A DNA stretch of 64,000 nucleotides from JAXLWB01 sp046328715 (GTDB lineage Bacteria; Chloroflexota; Anaerolineae; Caldilineales; Caldilineaceae): positions 62,001 to 126,000 of the forward strand of contig JAXLWB010000027.1 of NCBI GenBank assembly GCA_046328715.1. The letters run 5' to 3'. Under the pieces are notes generated by a model, which was not told where the DNA came from, did not search any database, and was given only the letters and a program-made list of their open reading frames with translations. Of this stretch, positions 43,107-51,511 are shown one piece after another. How positions within the stretch are numbered: the stretch's first letter is position 1; every line of letters begins with the position of its first letter. A program made the translations under genes and the position numbers.

Positions 43107-43534
43107 GTCAATATTTTTTTGATACAAGTGCTTTGGTAAAACGATATCTTGTCGAAACAGGTTCAAGTTGGGTAAATCAAATCATTTCTCAACCAGAGCG
43201 CCAAATCTATATCTCCCGATTGACGGAAACTGAAGTCTCGGCGGCACTAACTCGGCGCTTGAACAGTACCGATGCACCACTTGTACTAAAAATCTTTGAT
43301 CAAGATCTGATTGTTTCATGTGTACCAGTGACTATTACGGATATCATCATTGATAATGCAGTCATACTAGCACGTTCCCAACGGCTGCGTGGCTGCGATT
43401 CGCTTCAACTGGCAACCGCATTGGAGATTGCTAAGGATGATCCATCTCTTATATTTGTCTGCTCTGACAATGATCTTCTACTTGCTGCCACTGCCATAGG
43501 ACTTCTAACCGAAAACCCTGAAATGCACCCTTAG
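43103..43534 (+). CDS. PIN-domain ribonuclease toxin (VapC-like)
   Basis: The 143-aa protein has PIN acidic residues in order: D7 (F-F-D-T-S-A-L), E about 44 (T-E-V-S-A-A), D about 92 (C-D-S-L-Q-L-A) and D about 111 (S-D-N-D-L). All four are present, so it should be an active RNase that cleaves tRNA or mRNA. The gene ends 7 bp from the convergent ssnA stop. The cassette sits on the opposite strand inside the catabolic island. Confidence 0.9.
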   Translation: MSQYFFDTSALVKRYLVETGSSWVNQIISQPERQIYISRLTETEVSAALTRRLNSTDAPLVLKIFDQDLIVSCVPVTITDIIIDNAVILARSQRLRGCDSLQLATALEIAKDDPSLIFVCSDNDLLLAATAIGLLTENPEMHP

Positions 43535-43541
43535 CTATTCA

Positions 43542-44867
43542 CTATTTCCAATATCTCTCCCACACTTTCGCCGCCAACTCCCGACTCTTCGCCGTGATCT
43601 CCGCCTCGTCCAAAAACAGCAACTCTCGATCCTTCATCAGCACTTTGCCGCCGCAGATCGTTGTCGTCACCATGGACGGCTCGAAGCCAAAGAGGATGTG
43701 CCAGGGCAGGTTGCCGGCACTGAGCGGCGTAATCGGATGGTAATCGACAAAGATGATATCGGCAAAAGCTCCTTCTTCCAGCACACCGACCTTGGCTTGT
43801 GGGAAGAAGACGCCGGTCAACGCTGCATTGTTCTGCACCGCCATTTCGCTGATCGTGTAGCCGCCCGCCCGTCGTGGATCACGATGGGCCGCTTTGTGAT
43901 AGAGGTAGGCGGTCTTCCACTCTTCCCACATGGCGTTGGAGAAGCCATCGTTGCCCAGGCAGACCTTGATGCCCATGCGCAGCAACGACTCGATCCCAGC
44001 AGCGCCAACGGCATTGTTCATGTTGGAGCGTGGCTGATGGGTGACCCAGGTACCGGTCTCTTTGACCAACTCCGCCTCGTGCCCGTCGATATGAACACAG
44101 TGCGCCGTAATCGATTGGGGACCCAGGATGCCAAACTTATGCAGGCGATCGATTGCCCGCAGCCCGTGACGGTTGATGTTGTGATATTCATCGGCTTCAT
44201 GCTCGGCAACATGGATGTGAAAACCACCATCCCAAGCCGACTTGCATTCCTCAAGAGTCTCATCGGAGAGGGTAAAGGCTGCGTGCATGCCAAACGTCCC
44301 TGCCACCTGCCCCTTGCTACCTGCAACCTTCTTCGCAAAACGTACATTCTCAGTAATTCCTGCTTTGGCTTTGTCGAGACCGTCGCGGTCACTGACTTCG
44401 TAGCAGAGGCAGGCACGCAATCCTGCCTGATCGACAGCTTCGGCGATCGCATCCAGCGAACCATCGATGGCGTTGGGCGAGGCATGGTGGTCGATCAGCG
44501 TGGTTGTGCCATGTTTCACGGCGTCGATCAGACAGACCAGCGCCGAATATTTGACATCGTCGAGCGTGAGTGATTTATCGAGCTTCCACCACAAACGTTC
44601 GAGAATCTCCGGAAAATCCTTGGCCGGATCGCCGGGAATGGCCATGCCACGGGCAAAGGCACCATAAAAGTGAGTATGGGCGCAGATGTTGCCTGGCATT
44701 ACCAGTTGGTTCCTGGCATCCAGCACAGCTTCGGCGGGGTACTTGGCGCGCAGTTCTGCCGCTGTGCCGATTTCGGCAACCCGATCTCCCTCAATACGCA
44801 GGGCGTGATTGGGCAGAATACGATTGTTCTCACCCCAGGTCACTAGGGTGGCGTTGGTGATTAACAT
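43542..44867 (-). CDS. ssnA: SsnA-type amidohydrolase/deaminase
   Basis: This 441-aa metal-dependent amidohydrolase matches SsnA of the enteric purine cluster closely. It shares H-T-H-F-Y (metal site, about residue 65), L-W-W-K-L-D, I-D-H-H-A-S-P, H-I-H-V-A-E, R-S-N-M-N-N and G-N-D-G-F-S-N-A-M-W-E-E. Relatives hydrolyse or deaminate purine-type rings (guanine deaminase, ATZ/TRZ family). Near residue 180-190 a short segment, V-A-G-S-K-G-Q-V-A-G, is encoded by a TTGCAGGT word repeat (44298-44330) that also occurs between genes at about 61190. This looks like an in-frame insertion. Confidence 0.92.
   Translation of the reverse strand: MLITNATLVTWGENNRILPNHALRIEGDRVAEIGTAAELRAKYPAEAVLDARNQLVMPGNICAHTHFYGAFARGMAIPGDPAKDFPEILERLWWKLDKSLTLDDVKYSALVCLIDAVKHGTTTLIDHHASPNAIDGSLDAIAEAVDQAGLRACLCYEVSDRDGLDKAKAGITENVRFAKKVAGSKGQVAGTFGMHAAFTLSDETLEECKSAWDGGFHIHVAEHEADEYHNINRHGLRAIDRLHKFGILGPQSITAHCVHIDGHEAELVKETGTWVTHQPRSNMNNAVGAAGIESLLRMGIKVCLGNDGFSNAMWEEWKTAYLYHKAAHRDPRRAGGYTISEMAVQNNAALTGVFFPQAKVGVLEEGAFADIIFVDYHPITPLSAGNLPWHILFGFEPSMVTTTICGGKVLMKDRELLFLDEAEITAKSRELAAKVWERYWK
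44298..44330. repeat. TTGCAGGT-type word repeat inside ssnA coding sequence
   Basis: The 16 bp ACCTGCCCCTTGCTAC at 44305-44320 match 61262-61277 exactly. The larger block resembles 61191-61231. The insertion keeps the ssnA frame. Confidence 0.7.
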
Positions 44868-44925
44868 GAAACAAGTCCTCGTATAAAATTGTGGAAGGGA
44901 GCACTAACCATTACACCATTAACCG

Positions 44926-46473
44926 TTAACCATTCTTCACCCCAGCCATCATCAACCCCAATTGCTCCGGCGTGGAAGTTCTTCCATCAACAATTCCCAC
45001 GATCTTTCCTTCAAACATGACGGCAATGCGGTCGGAGAGGGCACGGATTTCGTCGAGATCTTCGGAAATGAGCAAAATGGCGGTGCCATTGGCGCGCTGT
45101 TCGAGCAGACGTTGATGAATGTACTCGCTGGCTCCAATGTCCACGCCACGGGTGGGCTGGGCAGCGATGAGAACACTCGGCTTGCGGTCCAATTCACGCG
45201 CCAGGATCAGCTTTTGAATATTGCCGCCGGACAGATTTTTGGCGGGTGTCTGTAACGATGGCGTCTTAACATTAAAACTCTCGACCAGCGATTTGCACTT
45301 GCTGCCAATGGTGGCAAAGTTGAGCAGGCGGCGTTGGGAATAGGGCGGGCCATTATGGTCACGCAAAATCAGATTCTCAGCCACCGAAAAGTCCTTGATC
45401 ACGCCTTCACGCATGCGCTCTTCGGGAATGCTGGCCTGTCCCCCGTTAAGCCGCTGCAACGGATTGGCGTGGGTTACATCCTGGCTGTTAAGGCGTACAC
45501 TGCCCTGGGTGGGAGCGCGCAACCCGGTCAGCACCTCGGCCAATTCACGCTGACCGTTGCCCGAAACTCCTGCAAGTCCGACAATTTCGCCCCCGTGCAG
45601 TTCAAGCGAGACACCGCGCAGTGCATCCGTGGTGCGATCGCCTTTGCACCAGAGGTTGTTGATCTGTAGAAGAGCTTCTCCAGGAATGGCAATTGGTCGT
45701 TCGTATTGCAAAATGACCTCACGTCCCACCATCTCGCTAGCCAGTTGTGAACGGGTCATGCCTGCTGTGGGGTGCGTGGCCACCACTCGTCCATCACGCA
45801 TCACGGTGACACGATGGCTCAGGTCAAGCACTTCGTGTAGTTTGTGGGAAATGAAAATCAAACTGTGCTTGTCGGCGGCCATTTGACGCAGAATAACGAA
45901 AAATTCATCCACTTCTTGCGGGGTCAACACCGCAGTCGGTTCATCCAAAATCAGCAACGAAGCTCCCCGATAGAGCGCCTTGATAATCTCGACACGCTGC
46001 TGTTCGCCCACCGCCAGTTGCCAGACGTAGGCACTCGGATCCACTTTCAGCCCGTAACGCTTGGCAAGTTCCTCAATCCGAGCGGCCACCGAATCGAGAT
46101 CGAGCCGTGGCGCACGCGCTGATTTCAGCCCCAACGCCACATTCTCGGTGACGGTGAGTGTGGGCACCAGCATAAAGTGCTGATGGATCATGCCAATCCC
46201 AGCGCTGATGGCATCGGCGGGCGAACGGAAATTTTGCGCCTGGCCATTGATGCGGATCTCACCCTCATCGGGGCGGTAGAGCCCGTAAAGTTGGCGCATC
46301 AAGGTGCTTTTGCCCGCGCCATTCTCCCCCAGCAAGGCATGAATCTCGCCCGCCTTCACATCAAAACTCACCCGATCATTCGCCAACACCCCAGGAAAAC
46401 GCTTGGTGATGTTGAGCAATTCGAGCGAGGAAATTTTAGGTTGAGAATACTTCCCTGAATTTGTGTCTGACAT
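44926..46473 (-). CDS. BMP-type (nucleoside/purine) ABC transporter ATPase, duplicated domains
   Basis: This 515-aa (from the ATG at 46473) two-domain ATPase is of the RbsA/NupA/YufO type. The first domain has Walker A G-E-N-G-A-G-K-S-T and D-E-P-T-A-V. The second has a degenerate Walker A (G-V-S-G-N-G-Q-R-E-L) and L-S-G-G-N-I-Q-K, as usual for this family. The frame opens at 46575, but the extra 34 codons come from a dispersed repeat (46570-46660), so 46473 is preferred. It works with the lipoprotein at 47340-48428 and permeases at 48533-49483 and 50345-51511. The stop lies in a TTAACCATTAACC word repeat. Confidence 0.93.
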   Translation of the reverse strand: MSDTNSGKYSQPKISSLELLNITKRFPGVLANDRVSFDVKAGEIHALLGENGAGKSTLMRQLYGLYRPDEGEIRINGQAQNFRSPADAISAGIGMIHQHFMLVPTLTVTENVALGLKSARAPRLDLDSVAARIEELAKRYGLKVDPSAYVWQLAVGEQQRVEIIKALYRGASLLILDEPTAVLTPQEVDEFFVILRQMAADKHSLIFISHKLHEVLDLSHRVTVMRDGRVVATHPTAGMTRSQLASEMVGREVILQYERPIAIPGEALLQINNLWCKGDRTTDALRGVSLELHGGEIVGLAGVSGNGQRELAEVLTGLRAPTQGSVRLNSQDVTHANPLQRLNGGQASIPEERMREGVIKDFSVAENLILRDHNGPPYSQRRLLNFATIGSKCKSLVESFNVKTPSLQTPAKNLSGGNIQKLILARELDRKPSVLIAAQPTRGVDIGASEYIHQRLLEQRANGTAILLISEDLDEIRALSDRIAVMFEGKIVGIVDGRTSTPEQLGLMMAGVKNG

Positions 46474-46569
46474 TGGGCATTGTCTCAACGAAATTAGAGA
46501 CTCTACGTTCATGTAAACATGCACAACCAGCGCTGAAAATAGCAATCCGATTGCGCCTGCTAGAAGGTC

Positions 46570-46660
46570 TGTCATTCTGAGGAGCGGCTGTTTGCGACGA
46601 AGAATCTCGGTTGGACCACGCAGGATTCTTCGCTCAAAAAAGCCTTCGCTCAGAATGACA
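46570..46660. repeat. Dispersed palindromic repeat (TGTCATTCTGAG ends)
   Basis: TGTCATTCTGAG (46570-46581) is the inverted match of CTCAGAATGACA (46649-46660). Inner arms CGAAGAATC/GATTCTTCG are also present. This kind of element is common between genes in many bacterial genomes. Confidence 0.8.
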
Positions 46661-46694
46661 TGTTATATTGTGGGTGGTATCGAAAGTTCGTGAT

Positions 46695-46765
46695 AGGCGA
46701 TATTAGTTTCAAGTCGAAGATCGGGAGATTCACTTAGACAATCTCTCTATCTCCCAATCTCTCTA
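46695..46765. repeat. GAGATT/AATCTCT word-repeat region at the deaminase stop
   Basis: Words of the AGATCGGGAGATT type (46717-46732) face AATCTCTCTATCTCCC (46740-46756). They abut the stop codon at 46770. Confidence 0.5.
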
Positions 46766-46769
46766 ATTC

Positions 46770-47249
46770 TTACTTCCAAAACCCCTCGTGCACAACCCTC
46801 GCTTCCTCCTCGATCAGCGGTCCAACCACCTCAACGGGGCGGACGCAGCGGGCGAAGACTTCGCGGCAGGGGAGCGACATGGTCTCATTGTCGAGATTGG
46901 TGCCGTCGCCGGTCATGGCATAGAGACCGTCCTCGCTCAAGGCAAAGACGACACGACCGATGCCACTCCAGTGAATTGCACCCGAACACATGGCGCACGG
47001 TTCGGTGCTGGTATAAAGGGTGCAACGTTCGAGCACGGCCCGCTCAAAACGTTTGGAGGCCATACGTACCAAATTAGTCTCAGCATGGCCCGTACAATCA
47101 TGTTCTGTGTTGACGGTATTCTCCGCCTCCAGCAATACATTCCCCTGCTCGTCAACCAACAAGGCCCCAAAGGGATGATTGCCATGCTCGCGTGCCCGGC
47201 GGGCGACGGCAATGGCTGTGCGGAGGTGGAATAGATGCTTGGTATTCAT
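46770..47249 (-). CDS. Nucleoside/base deaminase (zinc-dependent CDA/guanine-deaminase family)
   Basis: The 159-aa deaminase has H55-A-E57 (zinc ligand and proton shuttle) and P-C85-A-M-C88 (zinc ligands). This spacing is typical of guanine deaminase/TadA-like enzymes, and H-P-F-G-A-L-L-V is another family marker. It lies between the transporter ATPase and the BMP-binding lipoprotein, so it most likely acts on an imported base or nucleoside such as guanine. tRNA adenosine deaminase (TadA) is less likely given this context. Confidence 0.88.
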   Translation of the reverse strand: MNTKHLFHLRTAIAVARRAREHGNHPFGALLVDEQGNVLLEAENTVNTEHDCTGHAETNLVRMASKRFERAVLERCTLYTSTEPCAMCSGAIHWSGIGRVVFALSEDGLYAMTGDGTNLDNETMSLPCREVFARCVRPVEVVGPLIEEEARVVHEGFWK

Positions 47250-47257
47250 AGATTAAT

Positions 47258-47332
47258 TACGAAATACGATGTACGAAATACGAGATATGGGGTATATTCT
47301 GAAAACTCGTATTTCGTACGTCGTATTTCGTA
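47258..47332. repeat. 27-bp word-repeat hairpin (TACGAAATACGAG type)
   Basis: Arms 47258-47284 and 47306-47332 pair with one mismatch around a 21-nt loop. The hairpin lies 8 bp past the stop of the BMP-binding lipoprotein and 9 bp from the deaminase start. It has the same vocabulary as 41953-42004. Confidence 0.75.
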
Positions 47333-47339
47333 TATCCTC

Positions 47340-48428
47340 TTATCTCGGCTCCACCACGATCTTGATCGAGCCATCGGCTAGGCCCTTTTCGGCGGCTTTG
47401 GCAGCGTCGACGGCTTCGGCGGGCAGTTTGTCGCTGTAGATGGTGCGGATGCCACCGTTGGCATAGGTCAACTGTAGCACTTCGCCACCCAGCGTACCAG
47501 CAGCACGTTTGGCAAGGATGTCTTTGAGCAGTTGCTTCCAATCATAGATGGCACTGGCCATCACGGTGTCTGGAGCGGCGCTACTCTGGTCGGCCTGGAC
47601 GCCAATCCACGGTACGCCCTTTTCCTTGGCAACACCAATCGCGCCGACAACCTGTTGCGATGAACCGGTCAGCACATCAGCACCGGCAGCCAGGTGGGTG
47701 TTGGCTGCTTCGGCAGCCAGTGCTGTGTCACCAAAGGAGCCAGTGAAGGAAACATTGACCTTGACATCGGGATCAGTAGCCTTGACGCCAGCCAGGAAGC
47801 CATCGACGTGCAACTTGGCATCGCCTGCATCGACTGGACCGACTAGGCCAATGATCTTCGACTTGGTCAACTTGGCAGCAAGCACGCCGGTGACATAGCC
47901 TGCTTCGTCGCCACGCGGCTCGTAGGCAAAGATGTTGTTGATGCCATCTTCCTTGCCGGTCTTGGTCGTGGTACCCCAGGCAAAGCTGACATCGGGGAAG
48001 TCAGGTGCGATCTCCATCAGCGAATCGCCATATTGCGCGCCGTGGGCAATGACCAGATTGTAGCCATTGGAGGCATAGTCACGGATGGCGGCTGCGGCAT
48101 CGGGAACCTTGAACATATTCTCGGTGTAAGCGATCTCCAGCTTGTCGGCACCCATTTCATCCTGTAATTCCTTCAAGCTGACATAGATCGATTGACTCCA
48201 GGCAATGTCGTTAATCGTACTGGGCATAACCACTGCAATTTTGATTACATCCCCAGACGCAGGTGCTGCCGCCGCCGCAGGGGTGTCAGTCGCTACGGCT
48301 GGTGCTGCAGCAGGCGTGTCGGTTGCCGCAGCCGGTGCTGAGGCCGGAGCACTCGGCACCGCTGCCGGGCAGGCCGCCAAAACCAACACGGCGACCACGA
48401 CACTCACTAACGCAAAGATTCGTTTCAT
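47340..48428 (-). CDS. BMP-family solute-binding lipoprotein (nucleoside uptake)
   Basis: The 362-aa protein has a signal peptide with lipobox L-A-A-C (Cys about 19) and an Ala/Pro/Thr linker (20-60). The BMP/PnrA-like domain follows, with I-A-V-V-M-P-S, an A-H-G-A-Q-Y segment and W-I-G-V-Q-A-D-Q-S. Family members bind purine nucleosides. It sits upstream of the ATPase and downstream of the permease on the minus strand, fitting a complete importer. Confidence 0.93.
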   Translation of the reverse strand: MKRIFALVSVVVAVLVLAACPAAVPSAPASAPAAATDTPAAAPAVATDTPAAAAAPASGDVIKIAVVMPSTINDIAWSQSIYVSLKELQDEMGADKLEIAYTENMFKVPDAAAAIRDYASNGYNLVIAHGAQYGDSLMEIAPDFPDVSFAWGTTTKTGKEDGINNIFAYEPRGDEAGYVTGVLAAKLTKSKIIGLVGPVDAGDAKLHVDGFLAGVKATDPDVKVNVSFTGSFGDTALAAEAANTHLAAGADVLTGSSQQVVGAIGVAKEKGVPWIGVQADQSSAAPDTVMASAIYDWKQLLKDILAKRAAGTLGGEVLQLTYANGGIRTIYSDKLPAEAVDAAKAAEKGLADGSIKIVVEPR

Positions 48429-48499
48429 ACTTTGTTCTCCTTATTTAAAAAATGGTTTTGATAAAGCAACATAATAATGAATCCTGCTCTACTTGTTGA

Positions 48500-48540
48500 C
48501 AATTAACCATTAACCATTCCCCATTGACCATTCTAATGAC
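48500..48540. repeat. TTAACCAT word repeat at the permease stop
   Basis: Tandem AATTAACCATTAACCATTCC-like words run up to the stop codon at 48533. Similar words lie at 44908-44935, at the ATPase stop. No complementary arm is evident. Confidence 0.5.
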
Positions 48541-49483
48541 TTCCTCGCTCGAACGCCTTAGTTAACGCCGCTGGTTGCATGGCTCGACGGAAGGGCAAAG
48601 CCAGGGCGACGATGGTAAGAACGTAAGGCAACATCACGGCTACATCGGCGGGCAGATTCAAGCCCAGCACTTGAACCCAGAGTTGCAGTGCGTTGACCAG
48701 GCTGAAAAATAGTGCACCTGCCATCACGCCAAAGGGGGTCCAACTGCCAAAGTAGACCAATGCCACCGCGATAAAGCCTTGACCGTTGGTCATCCCTTCC
48801 TGGAAGATGTTGAGCAGTGCAATCGAAAGCGAAGCGCCTGCCACCCCGGCCAACATGCCGCCCAGGGTCACTGTGGCATAACGCACTTGGCTTACATTGA
48901 CTCCCAGCGAATCTGCGGCAGATGGATTTTGACCCACGGCACGGGTATTAAGCCCCCAAGTCGTCTTGTTCAGTACCCACCATGCCACTGGCACCAGCAA
49001 GAATGCGCCATAGACTAGCAAACTGTGGCTCAAAAAGATTGGGCCAAGCACGGGAACATCGCTAAGGCAGAAGGATGAACTGACACAGAAGTGTAATTCC
49101 TGAAAGCCCGACTTGCCTTCCACCGAACCCAACAGCGTCTTGAAGAGCAAACTCGACAAGCCCAACCCAACCATGTACAAACCGATACCGCTGATGCCCT
49201 GTTCGGCCTGCAACGTGATACTGACAAAGGCCATCGCCAATCCTAAAAGGCCACCCACAATTAGCGCAGCCAGCAACCCAAGCCAGGGGCTACCAGTCAA
49301 CGAAAGCACATAAAAGCCGCTAAACGCTCCCATCAACATGATGCCTTCTACACCCAGATTGAGCACTCCCGAACGTTGGGCGAACATCTCACCTAATGCT
49401 GCGTAGAGATAGGGTGTCGCCAAACGGATGCCGGAATGGGCGATGCCCGTAAGGATGGCAGTGAGAGTTAGGGTTTCATTCAT
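48533..49483 (-). CDS. BMP-type ABC transporter permease (NupQ-like)
   Basis: This hydrophobic 316-aa protein has eight or more predicted helices. G-V-E-G-I-M-L-M-G-A near residue 42 and N-P-x-A-A-D-S-L-G-V coupling-type sequence (about 185) match the BPD_transp_2 family. It is the second permease of the nucleoside importer. The gene is separated from its partner permease (50345-51511) by the oppositely oriented HNH cassette. Confidence 0.93.
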   Translation of the reverse strand: MNETLTLTAILTGIAHSGIRLATPYLYAALGEMFAQRSGVLNLGVEGIMLMGAFSGFYVLSLTGSPWLGLLAALIVGGLLGLAMAFVSITLQAEQGISGIGLYMVGLGLSSLLFKTLLGSVEGKSGFQELHFCVSSSFCLSDVPVLGPIFLSHSLLVYGAFLLVPVAWWVLNKTTWGLNTRAVGQNPSAADSLGVNVSQVRYATVTLGGMLAGVAGASLSIALLNIFQEGMTNGQGFIAVALVYFGSWTPFGVMAGALFFSLVNALQLWVQVLGLNLPADVAVMLPYVLTIVALALPFRRAMQPAALTKAFERGSH

Positions 49484-49495
49484 AATCGTTTATGC

Positions 49496-49501
49496 TATAA
49501 T
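49496..49501 (+). promoter_or_regulatory. Extended -10 promoter of the HNH cassette
   Basis: TGC-TATAAT (49493-49501) is a consensus extended -10 element about 23-38 nt upstream of the possible starts at 49524 and 49539. No strong -35 is seen, as is usual for extended -10 promoters. Confidence 0.7.
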
Positions 49502-49538
49502 ACGAGTCTATTGGTGATTCTTAATGAAAGGCAGAGCC

Positions 49539-49931
49539 ATGAGTCGTTTAGTCATACTTGATCTTCCCGATCCGGTCTATGAGAAATTTAGCGAGCGCAG
49601 CAAGAAAACGCATCGCACAATTGAAGATGAACTTCTGACTGCATTTGCGCTGAATTTACCCATGCCAACCCTTGCGTTGCATACTGAATATTCAGCCTAT
49701 GATGAAGTACTTGATTTTTTAAGTACGGCCCCGTCCCCTTTAGAGATTATTGATTTCCAATTGTCCGATAAGGCACGGCAAAGAGCATCATTCTTACTTC
49801 AGAAACAACGTCAGCAAAGTTTAACTGCCGCTGAAGAAGATGAACTAGATGCGTATGTCGAACTCGGCGATTTTCTCGGAATTCTTCGTGCCAAAACGCA
49901 ACTAAAACTTCATAAGCGTGGATTGCTGTAA
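49539..49931 (+). CDS. Unknown 130-aa protein preceding an HNH nuclease
   Basis: I chose the ATG at 49539, with AAAGGC about 9 nt upstream; an in-frame ATG lies at 49524. The first 30 residues (L-V-I-L-D-L-P-D-P-V-Y-E-K-F-S-E-R-S) resemble the ribbon-helix-helix/antitoxin-type start, followed by helices rich in charged residues. It is separated by only 3 bp from the HNH gene, suggesting a two-gene cassette in which it might be a regulator or antitoxin. I do not recognise the family. Confidence 0.65.
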   Translation: MSRLVILDLPDPVYEKFSERSKKTHRTIEDELLTAFALNLPMPTLALHTEYSAYDEVLDFLSTAPSPLEIIDFQLSDKARQRASFLLQKQRQQSLTAAEEDELDAYVELGDFLGILRAKTQLKLHKRGLL

Positions 49932-49934
49932 ACA

Positions 49935-50348
49935 ATGACAACGTATATTTCAGATCCACTGCGCCTCCAAGTGATCCAACGTGCTAATTCCCGTTGTGAG
50001 TATTGTCTTTTGCATCGTGATGATGAACCGATCTACGCTCATGAAGTTGATCACATTATTGCAGAAAAGCATCTTGGTAAAACTGAACTTGCTAATTTGG
50101 CATATGCTTGTTTCTATTGCAATCGCTATAAAGGAACAGATATCGCATCGATTGATCCGCTGACTCTTCGAGTGACACCGTTATTCAATCCTCGCAATCA
50201 AGTTTGGTCAGAACACTTTTTTCTCGATGGAGCAATTATCATTCCTCTGACAGATGTTGGTCGGACCACCGTTCGTTTATTACAAATGAATCGTGATCGT
50301 ATGCTTCAGCGCCGTACATACCTAATCCAACTTGGTCGCTATCCTTAG
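49935..50348 (+). CDS. HNH endonuclease domain protein
   Basis: The 137-aa protein has a zinc-bound HNH fold: C21-E-Y-C24, H36-E-V-D39-H40 (catalytic His and metal ligand), C59-F-Y-C62-N63. All HNH residues are present, so nuclease activity is likely. Its stop overlaps the stop of the convergent permease gene (50345-50348). As part of a two-gene cassette within a transporter operon it may be a toxin or a small defence/homing nuclease. Confidence 0.88.
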   Translation: MTTYISDPLRLQVIQRANSRCEYCLLHRDDEPIYAHEVDHIIAEKHLGKTELANLAYACFYCNRYKGTDIASIDPLTLRVTPLFNPRNQVWSEHFFLDGAIIIPLTDVGRTTVRLLQMNRDRMLQRRTYLIQLGRYP

Positions 50349-51511
50349 CTCACTCTCCTACTCGCTTTTCTGCGTACCCAGATATCACTACTGACCACAA
50401 ACAATACGATCACTCCCAGAATCGCAGTGACCAATACTTGTGGAATCTGCACCGCTCGCTGCATTTTGTCACCGCCGACGAGCAGACCGCCAAAGAGAAT
50501 GGCAGAAGGAATGGCTGCCAGCGGATGCAGCTTGCCAAAGAGCGCAACGACGATGCCCGAAAAGCCATACCCGGCTGAAACTGATGTCGGCTCGAACATC
50601 CGATGATGTAAACCCAGGATCTCGACTGCACCCGCCAGCCCGATCAGCGCACCGCTCAGCCCCATCGAAAATGCCATGTAACGCTGCACATTGATACCCG
50701 CATAGCGCGAGGCAAATGGATTGAGGCCGACGGCGCGGATACGATAGCCAATCGTGGTGCGCCAGAGGAAGATGTAGACAATCACTGCCATCAGTATGCC
50801 GATCAGTAAGCCAGTATGAAGGCGAGTGGGATCGGCCAGCAGCCCATAGAGATCGCCCCAATAGCCACCGATACCCGCTTCTTTGGAGGGTTGCAACCCG
50901 AGCGCCTTGCCGATATCCGCAAAGCGGGCAAGGTCAGTACTGCGAGACAAACGGGCTGAATGAGGAATATTGGTGCCAGCCGCTCGTTCCGCCGGGTCCA
51001 TCATGACCCCACGCAGCAGAAAGTAACCGATCTGAACTGCAATCTGGTTGAGCATGATGGTGCTCAGGATCTCGTTGACATTGAGCCGGGCCTTGAGCCA
51101 ACCCGCAATCGCCCCCCAAATGCCACCTGCCAACGCACCGGCAGGCAAGCAGAGCAGGATCACCAGCCAGCCGGGTACTTTTTCGCCCAGTTGAATGGCC
51201 AACCAACTGGTCGCCAGCGCCGCCATGATCAACTGCCCCTCGCCGCCGATGTTGATCACATTAGCCCGAAAGGCGATGATCACACCGAGGGCGACGAGCA
51301 ATAGTGGTGTCGCCACCACCAGCACATCGGCCAATCCATTTTTGTTACCAAAGGCACCAACGAACATTGCACGGTAGGCTTCAACGGGGTTGGTTCCCAG
51401 CGCCGCCAGAATAACGGCACCCACGGCCAGCCCAGCGATTACAGCGAGGATCGGCATGAGCAGGCCAAACCAGCGGTCAAGCGAGAAAAGCGTGGAACGA
51501 GTTTTTTGCAT
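50345..51511 (-). CDS. BMP-type ABC transporter permease (NupP-like)
   Basis: This 388-aa permease of the BPD_transp_2 family has an N-terminal helix, G-T-N-P-V-E-A-Y (about 34), N-I-G-G-E-G-Q-L (about 87) and N-P-F-A-S-R-Y-A-G-I (about 262), the coupling-loop region of nucleoside permeases. It is probably the first gene of the importer operon. A small hairpin (TGTAGAGA/TCTCTACA, 51526-51556) is in its 5' region. Confidence 0.93.
   Translation of the reverse strand: MQKTRSTLFSLDRWFGLLMPILAVIAGLAVGAVILAALGTNPVEAYRAMFVGAFGNKNGLADVLVVATPLLLVALGVIIAFRANVINIGGEGQLIMAALATSWLAIQLGEKVPGWLVILLCLPAGALAGGIWGAIAGWLKARLNVNEILSTIMLNQIAVQIGYFLLRGVMMDPAERAAGTNIPHSARLSRSTDLARFADIGKALGLQPSKEAGIGGYWGDLYGLLADPTRLHTGLLIGILMAVIVYIFLWRTTIGYRIRAVGLNPFASRYAGINVQRYMAFSMGLSGALIGLAGAVEILGLHHRMFEPTSVSAGYGFSGIVVALFGKLHPLAAIPSAILFGGLLVGGDKMQRAVQIPQVLVTAILGVIVLFVVSSDIWVRRKASRRVS

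Noticed and set aside
43698..44573. 291-codon plus-strand frame opposite ssnA
   Set aside because: It is a shadow of the well-supported ssnA frame.
46474..46575. N-terminal extension of the importer ATPase
   Set aside because: Its sequence is mostly a dispersed palindromic repeat (46570-46660) and its junction; family length fits the start at 46473.
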